Below, piece by piece: positions 22,931-35,406 of a stretch of DNA of 64,000 nt (positions within the stretch are counted from its first letter, which is position 1; the number at the start of each line of letters is the position of its first letter). The notes beneath the pieces were generated by a model that was not told the DNA's origin, ran no database searches, and saw only the letters and a list, made by a program, of their open reading frames with translations. Location: contig NW_027248940.1 in NCBI RefSeq assembly GCF_036711975.1, forward strand, positions 4,402,001-4,466,000. Direction: 5' to 3'. Source of the DNA: Onthophagus taurus. Its lineage: Eukaryota; Arthropoda; Insecta; Coleoptera; Scarabaeidae. The translations under genes and the position numbers were made by a program.

Positions 22931-24385
22931 TCAGACGTTAACTGCAGGCTCGATGAACGATTAATACGAGAATTACACCCACTTCCCTCTTTTAAAGGAA
23001 TTAGGTCAGAAGTAGTACGTTTTTTTTTCATTGTTAAGTACCAAACCCATTATTACTACTATTATTTTAGGAGAACAATTGGTTCTCCTCGAAAATCTAT
23101 CGGATCACCGTCCTGATCCAATATAGTAAGTTATATTATCGATTTTATTTGTATTGATAGGCAGGAAAATGACGTGTTGAGGTTCAATGTTAATACTATA
23201 ATTGTGGTTCGAATTGTGGAGCAAATTCGTAGAGCGTATGCACCAGATGTGTGTTGTTTTATATAACATATATTATTATTACTTTTATAATTTGCGCTGG
23301 TAAATCTGAAGCGTGTTCTCGACCGGCCTCCAAAATTTTACTACTAAATCCCAACATTTTTCCTATAGAATTCGACCTTTTGAACTTGATTCGGTATTTA
23401 CTGTTTATAATACATCTCAATGTATTATTAATTTTTCTTGTTAATAATTTTTTTTCTATTTCCTTATTTTCTAAAACATCCTATAATTTTCTTACTTTCT
23501 TCTTCTCTTTATGAGAGGGTGCTGCGAAATTTTGTTTTGCGCAGGTATGTTTTTTTGTATTTTATTTTTCTATAAAAGACTTTTCAAAACTCTTTCCTGT
23601 CTCTTTTATCAACCAGATTTCGAGTACGTATTACTTAAGTGATTTGGAATTGTGGATCTTTTGGCCATCTTTGGATTTTGAGTGTGATTATTTCTTATCC
23701 ATCAATTTGGGATTCATCACTTAAGTATATCTGTGGGAAAAGTGATTTTCTTTTCTTCACTTTTACGGATTATCTGGATTTAAACATATTTCTTATTATT
23801 TTCTACATTTACTCTGGTTTAAAACCTCGACCACCTGAGGTAAGTTTTCTAAGGTTTCTTTTATTAATTCTTACACCCTTTCACTTTTATCTTTCACCTT
23901 TCAACCATTCAGTCACCTTCCACCTATTCATTCATCTCAACTATCCTATAACTACAAAAAAAATCCTAAAAACTATCCTAAAGCTATTCTTCAATTTTTT
24001 TTTCCAACTTCTTTTACTATCTCTTTCTTTGGTTTCTTTATCCAGGTTTAATTAAGAGTTTTATTGTATACAATAACATGTTTACAATTTTTACATCATT
24101 GAAATATTATTTGCACCCTCTACCCTCCTCCTCCATTTCCACACCCTCGGCTCCTCGGCCCAATCACCCCCTCATCCATCTCTTGCCCTCATCTCCCTCT
24201 CCCAAAATCTGCTTCCTGTCTAAACCCCCCACTATCCACACAAAACTCCTATTCTTCCGCGCCACCAGCATCCCTTAGTCTCCTTACCCCCACAACCCCT
24301 CTCATCCATCGCTTCCCCTCTCCCAAGATCTGCCTCGGTCCATCTCCTCCTCCCTCAACGCACTGCACCCATTCAACATATCGAT
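22931..24385. other. Unassigned region, pyrimidine-rich toward the right
   Basis: No conserved protein in either strand. 23200-24060 is T-rich with splice-site-like motifs (for example ACCTGAGGTAAG near 23830). 24110-24385 is CT-rich (CCTCCTCC, CCCTCTCCC) and continues at 28075-28215 on the other side of element C. It could be the 5-prime region of an unrecognised element. Confidence 0.35.
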
Positions 24386-27300
24386 GTGGATCTGACAAAA
24401 CGACGTAAGCGCCATTTGTCAAATTTTGCAGTAACTTAATAAAAATGATTGCTATGTATAATTATAATTGAATTATAACGCCAATACATTTTTCATGTTT
24501 TGTCTAACTGCCATAACCGTTCTAGTACAACAAAGTTAGCAACAAATACTTGGATTTCCAGTAAAAAAGGTTTTCATGTCGCTTAAGTCGTTTTAAGATT
24601 ACAAATGGCGCTTAAGTCTTAAATACATGTACTTACGCCATTCGCTTTGTATGAAATTGTGATCAAAGTGCTTACGTCAAACTTACGTCGTAGATAATTT
24701 TTTCCATTGATCACTTGTTGCCTCTTACGCAGCTGTATGTTTCGTTTCTTAAGCAAAGTGTTTACTAAGGCCAATTGATTTAGTGATGCGTAACAGTCAC
24801 ATTGCTGCCAATGGTTATTATTTTTTGAATACTCTATCAATAACTAAATCATACAAATTATGATCTTAATATGAAAAAAAGAATATTTATTCAGTAACAT
24901 AGTAAGAATCAAAGTAAGAAAAATATAAAATTTTTTCTTATGTACCTACGCAATAACATAAAATAAAAAATACTTTTTTAAACAAATAAAAATTGTAAAT
25001 GACTCTTTTAACAACAAAAATAAAAATATTCATTAGTGACATAAATAATACTCAACTAAAAATCACATTTTAAGTAGGTATAGACACGAATACAATAAGG
25101 TAATAAATTCAGCTCTGCTGGAAGTCTTCAATATCAGTGTCAGGTAAGATGTCCGGGATATTAGCATTCGTTTTTAATGAAAAATATTCATGATGATATT
25201 GGGGCTCTATTACAAACTTTTTACAAAGGTCAGTAAGATCATCATATTTGTTTTTATTGATTGGCAATGCAGAGTTGTAGGCACGTTGTGGGACAGCTTT
25301 ACCCAAGTTTTTAGTCTGAAAGGGGACTTCGTCTGCATTTCCATCGTCCTCCTCATAAGCGTACTTTATTTTAATACTATTTGAACAGCGCTTGTCAAAA
25401 AGTATTTCTACTATATCAGATATTTTAATATCAATGCCGGACGACGTTTTAAGTTTTTTATTTGGAATTATGCTCTTCCAATCGAAAATTGCATCATATT
25501 TGGTAACAATCACATTATAGGGCTTTGGTTTCGTTCGAGAATTTCTTATTACTGTCGGCCATTCTGAAGGAGCTTGAATGAACATGTTCTTTGATCTTCG
25601 TTCGATTACTGCGTGGACACTATCAACTGGCATGTATGTATGCCCGGATACCAAGTAAGTAATTCTGATTGTTTTAATGTTTTTTGACTTGCTGAGAAAA
25701 TACGAGATCATGCTAATCATATGCTTATTTTTATTCTGCCCTGGACAGTTATCACAAAAAAGATGAATGTTTTGTTTCGCAGTTGCTATATTAGAGTCTA
25801 AATTAGATAAGTATGAAAACAGATGCGTGCATATTTCATTTGCCCCTCGTTTTCCATTATTTTCCCCCCATACATAACAAAATGTATTGGAAGATCCACT
25901 TTCGTATATGCAAAAGTTATAAGTGGCGTATTTTCTAGAGAAGCCTAATAACATACTAGTGCCATGGGGAGTGGTCAACACCTTTTGTAGGTCAAAGCTA
26001 GCCACAATAGAGGTCTCATCTATTTTGGTTTGTTTATTTAGAAAATATTGCTTCGCTTTATTTTTTTTTCTATATGGATAAGGTAATCAGCTTCATCCTT
26101 TTCTGTTCTTAAGTTTTTGGGTAGATTTTTATATCTCTCACAATTGACACATTTGTCTTTCTTAGGGACATGAATTCCTATATTGTACTCCTTTTTTAAA
26201 ATTCTTTTGAAGCTAGAGTTACTAATAACTTTGCCGGAAATTTCATTGGTATACATAGTATACAAATTTTTAAACGTTTTTATATCCGCAGGAAGATACA
26301 ACTTAGAAGAAGACCCTCTACAATAATGCGAGGGAACAGCTGGTAACCTTTTAATAAAATTTTCAAGGTCCAACTTCTGATCTTTGGTAATTTTATGTGA
26401 TGGCTCATGCTTACCTCTCAAGTCTTTCACTTCAGAAAATTTTCCCTCTATGGCGTTTCTTATTATTCTCTGCGTAATTCCTAAAGTTGCAATGAAAAAT
26501 TGTTGACAAACTTTCTCTTGAACTTGTTGACGTAGAAAATGGTGTTCATATGTTAATAATCTTCTTGAATTTTCATTTGGAGTTCTTTTCCGTTTCACTG
26601 GAACCAATTTTATGCATCCATTTATATAGGATTTTTGAGATACGCCATTTCCCATTCTCCAAAAGTTATTGAATAACTCCTGTCGCTCTTCAACGGAAAA
26701 GAGATTGCAGTTATTCCTACACTTTTTATCCTTACATGGATTTGGTAACATTGTTTTAGGGGGAACTGTTCTTCCTTTGTAGTCTTTGTAACGTTTCCAA
26801 ATAGATTTTCTTCTTTTATTTGTCGCTTTACTTCCCAAGTCGCTCCTCTTTCGCTTCCGCTTTTCAGCTAAATCATTATCATTAGAAAAGTTTAGACCTG
26901 ATAAGTTATCAGTAAGATGGGAGTCAGATATGTCAGAAGAGTCGGGAGATTGCTGAGAGGTACAGGGCTCGCAGGAGGCCTGGTCGTAAGAGAAGTCATA
27001 GGATTGTGGGAGTTTGTCATCTTGTTTCGGTTGACCAGTTTCAGTTTCAAATTCGTATTCCGAAGAGCTGCTACTGTATACTACAAGTCGCTGACGAGCA
27101 CACTCGTTGAGGTTTTCATTAGATTGTGTATTATCTTCAGGGTTCATTAATACATTTAAGACAGTATTATTTCCAAAATCCATGACAGGAAGTAGCTCTG
27201 TCATGACTGCTAATTCATTCAAATTCGCACATTTATTTTCATTGTTTAAGTTTATAAAAATTAAATCATTTTTTTCAAACGATTCTGCAATCCAGTTCTC

Positions 27301-28074
27301 ATCAGGTGCATTAGGTTCCTCGGGAATATTTTGTTGTTTAGCAGTGGCATTTTTAGGGTCTTCCACAATAATAATATTGCTATCTTGGTTTTCTTTCTCC
27401 TTTAATACCATGTTTAATATTTTTTTCCCTCGAGACATCCTAAAACAAAAATGAATCGTATTTATCCGCGTAAGCGACAAACATGAACAGCTATTAAAAG
27501 TTATTTTGTGATAAAATTGAGGATTTTCAAGGCAGGTGTTATTATTCAATTGAATGATTAGTGTGACCCAATGTTGTTATACCGTAAAATACATTCATTT
27601 AAAAGCTCAAACAAGCGCATTAACCAATTCAAGAACTCTCATAAAACAAAATGTTTTCACTGGCGGTTACGCGGTTGGATTTTATTAGCGTAAAGTGCTT
27701 AAGCGACATATTATAATTTTATGAAATTTCTTTACAAAAATGCAGTATATTCCTATAATAATTAAGTATGGGGTCTTTAAAAAAGAATGATGTTACAACA
27801 AATTCAAATAATAAACATAAATACTCACTTACCTATTTAATAATGTAAGCACAAAATCACTAAACTTGTCGGTTACGACCACGCATGAACACTGAATTTT
27901 GAGGTTAGGGGCTTAATTTGGAGCTTAAGCAAATTTAAGCGTGAATAAAATGCCACGGCTTAATTTGTCGCTTATGAGACCGGTACCAATCGACGCAGCG
28001 TACTTCTATTTACAAGAAACCGCTAAAACCCAAGTTTTTTAGATTTGGCGCTTACGTCGTTTTGTCAGATCCAC
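24386..28074 (-). mobile_element. DUF7869-gene element C, complete (ATCGAT target duplication)
   Basis: The element is 3689 bp. The ends are identical inverted copies: GTGGATCTGACAAAACGACG then TAAGCGCC. Direct copies of ATCGAT flank it at 24380-24385 and 28075-28080. The empty site would read CATATCGATATG, itself a palindrome. The motifs GACGTAAGC, GCGCTTAAG and CTTACGTC recur in both subterminal regions (about 24396-24690 and 27700-28060), as expected of transposase-binding arrays. The only gene is a minus-strand DUF7869-type protein. Confidence 0.8.
25109..27438 (-). pseudogene. DUF7869-family transposase-like gene C (one frameshift in an A-run)
   Basis: The likely start is the ATG at 27438, right after a TTTTGTTTTAG acceptor, implying an upstream untranslated exon. 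The first 466 codons (to about 26060) give an acidic N-terminus, a basic stretch KRKRKRSDLGSKATNKRRK, the Cys block CKDKKCRNNC, a helix-turn-helix-like region (ATLGITQRIIRNAIEGKF) and DKCVNCERY. A run of A at about 26065 shifts the frame by one. The second part, to 25109, has ASFDLQKVL, LFCDNCPGQNKNKH and VSGHTYMPVDSVHAVIERR. The two Asp and the last Asp/Glu form a plausible DDE/D triad. With no other damage, the shift might be a sequencing error. Confidence 0.75.
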
Positions 28075-30177
28075 ATCGATATGCTAAAACGTTTCCCATT
28101 CCTCCCTGCACAGCCTACACCATCTCTCCTCATCGGCCATCCAGGATCTGTTAGCTCTCTCCTCGTTTCCACAACGGAACCTCGCCACCAACTTTTTCCC
28201 TTCCTCATCTCCTTACAATAATAATAATAATAATAGTAAATGTCTTTATTGCACATACCATTGAATACAACAGAAGAAAAAAATATATAATAACAAAAAT
28301 TGTATCTATACTGTAGATATTAGAGTATACTAGAATGTTTAAATAACAAAAAATCAAAAAAAAATTAGTACCTATCAATACAAAAAAAAACGAAAAGAAA
28401 AAAATGGCATTGTGCAATAAGCGGGCTCCAGATAAAATGTGTTCAGCCAACCTTACCACAAACATAAACTTAATATTAATTAAGACTACACGCGTCCCAC
28501 CACAACGACAATACAATTTCTTGAATATTCCTCTCTCTCTCTCTTGCTCTGAACGTTAAAAAAAAAAATGCATTCATATGATTAACTATGACAAGGTTGC
28601 ACATTGCTCCAGAAATTTATCTTTATACAGCCTGATTCAGAGTAAGCGCCTTATTCTTTTCTAGCCACACTATGGGTAGGTACTACTTTCAAAATATTTG
28701 GCAGTAATATGTTTTAGGACATTCTCTACACGATGGTGATATCATATTTTCAATTGGACGAATTATTTAAAAATGGCGACTGTCAACTTTATTACGGCGA
28801 GATTTTACTTAACGTTTGTATTTTTTTTTAATTGAAATAAAATCAGGCTAATAAAAATTAACACCAGCGTTGAATTTTTGAAATAAATTTATTTACAATT
28901 GAGATGACGGTAAAAACTTGTTTACAATACCTTCGGGGTTGAGTTAACAGTCGAGTTTGGTGAGTGCCTTGAATCGGATGATATTGGAGTTTATTTTTGA
29001 AATTAGTAATTTTGGTTAAAATTTTGGAAGAAACACATTTAGTGGATTTTAATCAGCCGATTTATTAATTTTTGGAATACCTTCGGGGAGTATAAACGCC
29101 ACCAATCTTCGTTTTACAAATTTAAAGCTGCCCAACAACTTAGGCGTAAGAAACAAGTTTTTTTTTAATAAAATTTCGACGCTAATCAGATATTTATATT
29201 TTTATTTAGTTTCTTTTCCTTTTGTTGCCGACTTTTCCTGAGTAAATTTCAAATCTGGAAATTAGTTTCAAATGGGTGGATTGATTCATTGAAGGAGGAG
29301 ATAATTAACGAAGGTTTAGCCCCGTTGAAACCTTCGCGAACGAAATTCGCCATCTATATTCATCCTGCGTCATCTCAACTACATTGACGCGAAACACAAA
29401 AAACTAGTACAGGAAAAGAGGTCGGTTAAACAATTTCTTAATTTATTATTTCGTTCGCCTCATAAAATAACATCTACGTTTACGCCCGGTTTCTCTGATT
29501 TATTAGAAGAATTTGGATTAGAATTTGAATTTTATTTTTTTGTTGATTCTAAAAGAAAAAAAAATTTTTGTTCATAAGAAAAGAATTTAGGGTTATAATT
29601 TTATTTTATACATACATTCGTAATTTTTGTACCGGTTGTCACGCTGAAGCGGGATTGTTTTTTTTTTACTTTCAATTTAGAGTTGCTCGCATTTTTTTTT
29701 ACCGTATGTTTGGCCAAATTTCGGTTCCGGATTATTGAATTTCTTTACTTACCGCTTCTTTGTACGCCGTCGCGCTGAAAGAAACATATTTAGTAATTAT
29801 TTTTTTATTTCTCATTATTATTTTTTTTATACACTTACCTTTCAAGTATTATTTTTTTATTATCATTAAAAGTATTTTGGTGTCAAAATTTCGTAGTTTT
29901 ATTCAGTTATTGCGGGTTGATGTTAATTCTGAAACTACGCGGCGCTCATTGGCAATAAAATTTTTTTTGAAGAACTATACCCCGCTGACTGTTGCACAAG
30001 CGGCCATCAATTTTGCAAACATTTTACCACCAGACACTAAGAATTTCATGAATAGAATTTTGCTTATTGTAAATTAGAAATTTTTTGTTTTGATAAAAAG
30101 CCACGTAACAACTTTTTTTTTTTAAATGAAATGTCAAAATTTTTTTTTATTATTGATATCCTAAAAACATTGTTTAT

Positions 30178-30432
30178 ACCATAGTATTTTGCTTTTCTTA
30201 AAAATTCATTTCTTTCCCCATCAAAAAGCTCACTAACATTTTAATCTAGTAGCGCATGAATGTTTTACACTCGATGTTATTTTTGTCCACATATCAAGTA
30301 GCGCTAGACACACTACGTATTTATTGGGACAAAAATAACATCGAGTGTGAAACATTCATGTGCTACTAGATTAAAATGTTAGTTTGCTTTTTGATGGGGA
30401 AAGAAATGAATTTTTAAGAAAAACAAAATACA
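30178..30432. repeat. Near-perfect foldback, about 255 bp
   Basis: Two arms that are near-complete inverted copies (for example AAAAATTCATTTCTTTCCCC and its complement, and GTTATTTTTGTCC with GGACAAAAATAAC) meet around 30305 with a short loop. It lies inside the TA-flanked element and may be an independent MITE. Confidence 0.8.
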
Positions 30433-30631
30433 ATCGTAAAAAGAATGCTTTTAGGATCTCAATAATAAAAAAAAAATGTTGGCATTCCATTTAAAAAAAA
30501 AGTTGACAGTCGCCATTTTGAAATAATTCGTCCAATTGAAAATATGATCGTGTAGAGCAGCCATACTCAACCTTTTTTCCTTTAGGGCCACATACCTATA
30601 TTTGGTAAGTTACGCGGGCCGCAACATTATA

Positions 30632-32907
30632 CAGGGTGTCCCAGACCACCCGTACCAGCCAATTTATTCGGAAACGGTGAGTCCTAGAGAGTTGAAATAA
30701 AAAATTCGTCAACTAAAGCAGACACCCTCCTTCTAGATAGTGTGTTACGACCGACCAACAACATCCGGAAGTGGGTGCAATTGAGTAGTACTTTAATACT
30801 TTATATGTAAAGAGGGGTCAATTACGATATCATCGTAAAGAACTCTTCAATAGAAATCTCTTTCGCTTGAAAAAAATTTTTATATTGCTAATCGTTTTCG
30901 AAATAATAAACCCTAATTGTTGGTACTTTTTACCGGTGTTATTTAAGTTGACAAATAGATGTCGCTATTCGTCGTTTTGAAAAATCGTGTAATTTAGAAA
31001 TGGCTGGTTAATAACAAGAAATTGTTTTTACTAACAAAATGAATAAAATAACAAGGAGTTTTTTTACCACAGAAGAATATTACAAAACACTAAATAATAA
31101 AACTTAATAAATTAAATTAAAAATACCAGTTCTTATTAAACAAATGAATAAAATAACTATGGAAAGGAATTATTTGGACGACAAAACGACACAAAACGCT
31201 CAATCTAATAAAAAATTAACAAAATCAAGATAATAAAGATTATAAATGTTCAAATTGTCTACCATTTTGAGCAACACATTTTTCAAGCCGGAGCCTTACA
31301 CTATCTACCGCATTTAAAATTTCTCTTGCACTTAAATTCTGACACGTTTCTTGAATTCTGTTCTTCATTTCTTCCTTTGTTGTTGGTCGATGTTTATAAA
31401 CTAAATTCTTAAGTCGACCCCAAAGATAGAAATCAAGAGGGGTCAAATCGGGTGATCGTGCTGGCCACGCCACACAACCTCCTCTTCCAATCCATCGCCC
31501 AGGGAATTTTTGGTCACAAATCGCACGAGATACCGCAGCATAATGTGCTGGGCAGCCATCTTGTTGTAGCCACAATCTCCTTATTGCTAGTGGAATGTCA
31601 CCCAACAAATCATGCTGCAATGTGCCAGCAAGAAATTCCGCATACCTGCGACCATTGAGAGTGCCATCAAAATAAAAGGGCCCAATTATGGTGTCGCCCA
31701 AAATCCCGCACCACACATTTAGAGACCACAGATTTTGATTGTTCATTTCAACCATCCAATGGGGGTTAACTTCTGACCAGTAGTGGGCATTGTGCAGGTT
31801 TAACTGCCCATTACTTTTAAATGTCGCTTCATCTGTCCAAAGGATATTCCGATGAAAAAATTGAGTTTGGCCTAATAACCAATTACAAAATTGTAATCGG
31901 TTATTAAAATCTTGATCTCTTAATTCTTGGCAAAGATTTACATGATAAGCGTAAAATTTATTTTCTTTTAATATCCGTTGGACTGAGCTCTTGGTGATAT
32001 CGAATTCCCTTGCCATATCACGGACGGATAAATGAGGGTATAACTCAACACCGGCTATTACCTCCGCTGTTCGATTGTCTTGCACGGTTCTTTTTATTCT
32101 GTGTCTGATGTTGTGATTAGGACGAACTACCCCAAATCGCTTAACTCTATAAGCAAGACGACTGAAGACATGACGACTTTGCTGTGGTCGGTAAGGAAAG
32201 CGCTCGGCATACAATCTTTCGGCAGCCCGAAAATTTTGTCTGCATTCCCCCAATAACATCAACATGTCATACGCTTCTTCATTGTTGAAAGGCATGTTGA
32301 TGTTTAAATAAAATTCTAATTAGTTGTTCAAGATAAATACGAAGAATTGATAACTGCTAGTTTCACAAAGTTGACGTTCTGTCAATAACAATTAAATAAT
32401 TTTATTTTTTTTTTATAATTTTTAATTTATTAAGTTTTATTATTTAGTGTTTTGTAATATTCTTCTGTGGTAAAAAAAAACTCCTTGTTATTTTATTCAT
32501 TTTGTTAGTAAAAACAATTTCTTGTTATTAACCAGCCATTTCTAAATTACACGATTTTTCAAAACGACGAATAGCGACATCTATTTGTCAACTTAAATAA
32601 CACCGGTAAAAAGTACCAACAATTAGGGTGGATTATTTCGAAAACGATTAGCAATATAAAAATTTTTTTCAAGCAAAAGAGATTTCTATTGAAGAGTTCT
32701 TTACGATGATATCGTAATTGACCCCTCTTTACATATAAAATATTAAAGTACTACTCAATTGCACCCACTTCCGGTTGTTGTTGGTCGGTCGTAACACACT
32801 ATCTAGAAGGAGGGTGTCTGCTTTAGTTGACGAATTTTTTATTTCAACTCTCTAGGACTCACCGTTTCCGAATAAATCGGCTGGTACGGGTGGTCTGGGA
32901 CACCCCG
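30632..32907 (-). mobile_element. DD41D (rosa-like) mariner element 1, apparently intact
   Basis: The element is 2276 bp, flanked by TA (30630-30631 and 32908-32909). The inverted repeats are unusually long, about 495 bp each (30632-31128 and 32410-32907), and nearly identical by eye. The left end reads CAGGGTGTCCCAGACCACCC. One open transposase gene lies on the minus strand. It sits inside the hAT element, so it is the youngest layer here. Confidence 0.9.
31240..32295 (-). CDS. DD41D Tc1/mariner transposase, intact
   Basis: The protein is 351 residues from an ATG at 32295. The N-terminus has two helix-turn-helix regions (LSVRDMAREFDITKSSVQRI near residue 90). The catalytic motifs are NILWTDEATFKSNG (first Asp), LWLQQDGCPAHY (second Asp) and SPDLTPLDFYLWG (third Asp). 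I count 41 residues between the second and third Asp when the PLD aspartate is used, the spacing of the rosa family. It cuts and pastes the element at TA. No damage was seen. Confidence 0.9.
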   Translation of the reverse strand: MPFNNEEAYDMLMLLGECRQNFRAAERLYAERFPYRPQQSRHVFSRLAYRVKRFGVVRPNHNIRHRIKRTVQDNRTAEVIAGVELYPHLSVRDMAREFDITKSSVQRILKENKFYAYHVNLCQELRDQDFNNRLQFCNWLLGQTQFFHRNILWTDEATFKSNGQLNLHNAHYWSEVNPHWMVEMNNQNLWSLNVWCGILGDTIIGPFYFDGTLNGRRYAEFLAGTLQHDLLGDIPLAIRRLWLQQDGCPAHYAAVSRAICDQKFPGRWIGRGGCVAWPARSPDLTPLDFYLWGRLKNLVYKHRPTTKEEMKNRIQETCQNLSAREILNAVDSVRLRLEKCVAQNGRQFEHL

Positions 32908-33006
32908 TATACATAATGTAATAGTATTTTACACAATAAAAAACGAATGTATTTTTTACAATATTTATTTGTTACCGTTATAATATTATTTTTACACAAA
33001 AAATAA

Positions 33007-34796
33007 TTAATGTGATTTTTGATACTGTGACAATTTTTTTACTACTTGAGACAAATCGGGTTTGTAATTGGTACATGCTATCCTCAATACATCATCAAGA
33101 TGAGAATCAGTAAGTCTATTTCTGTAAATGTTCTTCGCATATTTCATTTTTGAAAATGATGATTCACAAATATACGTTGATGCGAACAACGTGAGCAGTA
33201 AAAGGGCACACTTTTGTAAATGTTTATATTTTTCTGGTACTACTCTCCAAAACTCATTGTACTCCTGACCTTCTCTTTTTTCTTTAAAAATAGCTTCCAA
33301 ACTTGTATCGTTCTTAAATTCGATATATTCATCAAATATCTTTGCATAATCACATCCAAAAGATACTAATTGTGTTACACTTGTTGTTTCTAAGTGCCAA
33401 GGATTTTCCATAAGCAACAGAGAATTCTTGATATATGTATACCATCTTGTTCAGCTTTTATTATGGTTGGAAAGTTACGTGATATTTGGTTCTGCATTTC
33501 TTCGTAATAGATCTTTAATTTTTCTTCAAAAGCAAATACTTTATTCGCCATCTGCGAAATAATTTTATTTTCCCCCTGTAAGCTGCGATTGAGCTCATTA
33601 AGTTTATCTGTAATGTCGCACAGGAAAGCTAAAAGACACCACCATCCATTATTTTCCAGTTCATTGTAAATTTTATTGTTTTGTTGCAAAAACAAAATAA
33701 TGTTTTGCCTTAAAGAAAAAAACCGTTCCAGAACTTTTCCTCTACTTAGCCATCGAACCGAGGTATGTAAAGGAATGTCATTGTAATTAGAATTCATTTC
33801 TTCTAAAAGACTTTTAAATTTCCTGTGGTTCAGTTCTCGTGCTCGAATATAATTCACTATACTTATTACGGTCTTCATCACGGCGTCTATTTCGGCAATG
33901 GAGATATGTGCTGCTAAGTTCTCTTGGTGAATGATACAGTGAAAGGATAAGAGATTTGTTAAATTGTATTTCTTTTTCAATAGGGAAACAAACCCTTTTT
34001 CGGATCCTATCATTGAAGGGCATCCATCCGTGCACACGCAAACCAATTTTTTTACATCAATATTATTGTTCTCCAGAAAAGTACTAATAATATCGAGATA
34101 GTCAGTGCCTCTGGTTTGATTCTTTATAGGAAGAAATTAAAAAAAATCTTCGTAAATATAATTTTCTTCGGTACAATACCTAACGAAAACGGAACATTGT
34201 GCTGTTGATGAAATATCGGTGCTAGAATCAAAAGCCAAACGAAAATATTTACAATTTTTCATTTCTTCTATTACGCGATCAGAAATGTATTTTGAAATAT
34301 CTTCAATACGTCTAACGCAGGTAGAATCAGAGAGCTGCATGTTTTTTATTTGAGATATTATTTGATTTTTATTACTAAACTTATCAAATAATATATTGGA
34401 AGCACTAAGGAAACATTCCTTCACAACCTCTGCATCGGTAAATGGTTTCATGTGTTTACCAAGTATATAACAAATTTCATACGATGCTCTTGTCACTGCT
34501 GTATCTTGTGATATTGTCACTGATATCATATTTTGTTGTTGTTGCAATGACTTTTTCAAAAAAGTTAACTTTTCGCATCTTCTTAAAGAGCCGTGAGAAA
34601 ATGTATCATCGAATGATTTGTGTTTCGTAGTATAATGACGAACAATATTATATTTTTTTAATATAATACTTTCACGACAAATCAAACATGTTGCCGAACC
34701 ATGTTTATTTGCAACAACAAAATGTTCATCTTCCCAATTGTCTTGAAACGCTCTATTTTCGTCCAAAATTTTTCGTTTTGAAGATTTTCTCGCCAT
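33007..34796 (-). pseudogene. hAT transposase (ZBED/GTF2IRD2-like), broken
   Basis: 34796-34137 has a BED zinc finger (HGSATCLICRESI, then RHYTTKH) and the start of the catalytic domain (FRLAFDSSTDIS, with the first Asp). A shift in a T-run near 34140 interrupts it. 34046-33390 carries VCTDGCPSMIG (second Asp) and SFHCIIHQENLAA, with the CHH-type context. A deletion near 33400 removes part of the insertion domain. 33417-33007 ends with the hAT dimerisation region (LFASTYICESSFSKMKYAKN). The closest families are the ZBED5/FAM200/GTF2IRD2 group of hAT transposases. Confidence 0.85.
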
Positions 34797-35406
34797 TATT
34801 ATAATTAAAAATTATAACAAACAATATGTTACAACAGTCAAAAGTACGTTACACTCGTTTTCCGTAATAAACACTTCAAATAATAAAACAAAACCACCAC
34901 GCATAAAAGGTATTACCCAACTAAACAAATCAACACGTTAGGACAGACCTAACATTTTAATGCTAGCTCAGCGCGGAGTCAGTCGTTGGGGAAGTCCCTG
35001 CGTACAGCAAGCGTAGGAAGCGTATCTATTGTTTCGTTGCATATTTTTATTTATACAGGGAGATTAAGAATATTTTATTTCAACTTTCTATGACTTATCA
35101 TTTCGGTATAAAAAGGGTGGTACGAGTGGTCCGAATAATTCTGTATATTATTCCATAAAATTTTTTTTTTTAAATCACCTTTTATACATTGTGTTGCGGG
35201 CCGCAAGGAACAGTTGATAGGGCCGCAGGTTGAGTATGGCTGGTGTAGAGAATGTCCTAAAACATATTACTGCCAAATATTTTGAAAGTAGTACCCATAA
35301 TGTGGCTAAAAAATAAGGCGCTTACTCTGAATCAGGCTGTATAGTGTTTTTTTGAAATTATTGATATTTATTTTTTTGATCATAGGCGGTAACGTTTCAT
35401 ATGACT

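Larger units (their letters stand above)
30558..35242 (-). mobile_element. hAT transposon with 8-bp target duplication
   Basis: The ends read CAGCCATACTCAACCT and its inverted copy AGGTTGAGTATGGCTG, flanked by direct repeats GTGTAGAG at 30550-30557 and 35243-35250. An 8-bp duplication and CA..G-type ends define hAT. The transposase is on the minus strand at 33007-34796. A DD41D mariner is inserted near the left end. The hAT itself is inserted in the right inverted repeat of the surrounding TA-flanked element. Confidence 0.92.
28628..35339. mobile_element. TA-flanked TIR element of about 2.0 kb, interrupted by a hAT
   Basis: The ends are CAGCCTGATTCAGAGTAAGC and its inverted copy, with TA at 28626-28627 and 35340-35341. 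The inverted repeats are about 160 bp: the left is 28628-28790 and the right is 30487-30557 continuing at 35251-35339, because a hAT was inserted near the right end. No transposase is recognisable inside. Open stretches at about 29340-29575 and 29880-30077 (ETTRRSLAIKFFLKNYTP) match nothing I know. It is probably a non-autonomous Tc1/mariner-type element. Confidence 0.75.

Noticed and set aside
22925..24278. Open frames in the T-rich and CT-rich region as genes
   Set aside because: They consist of Phe/Leu/Ser/Pro runs from biased composition and have no conserved motif or start context.
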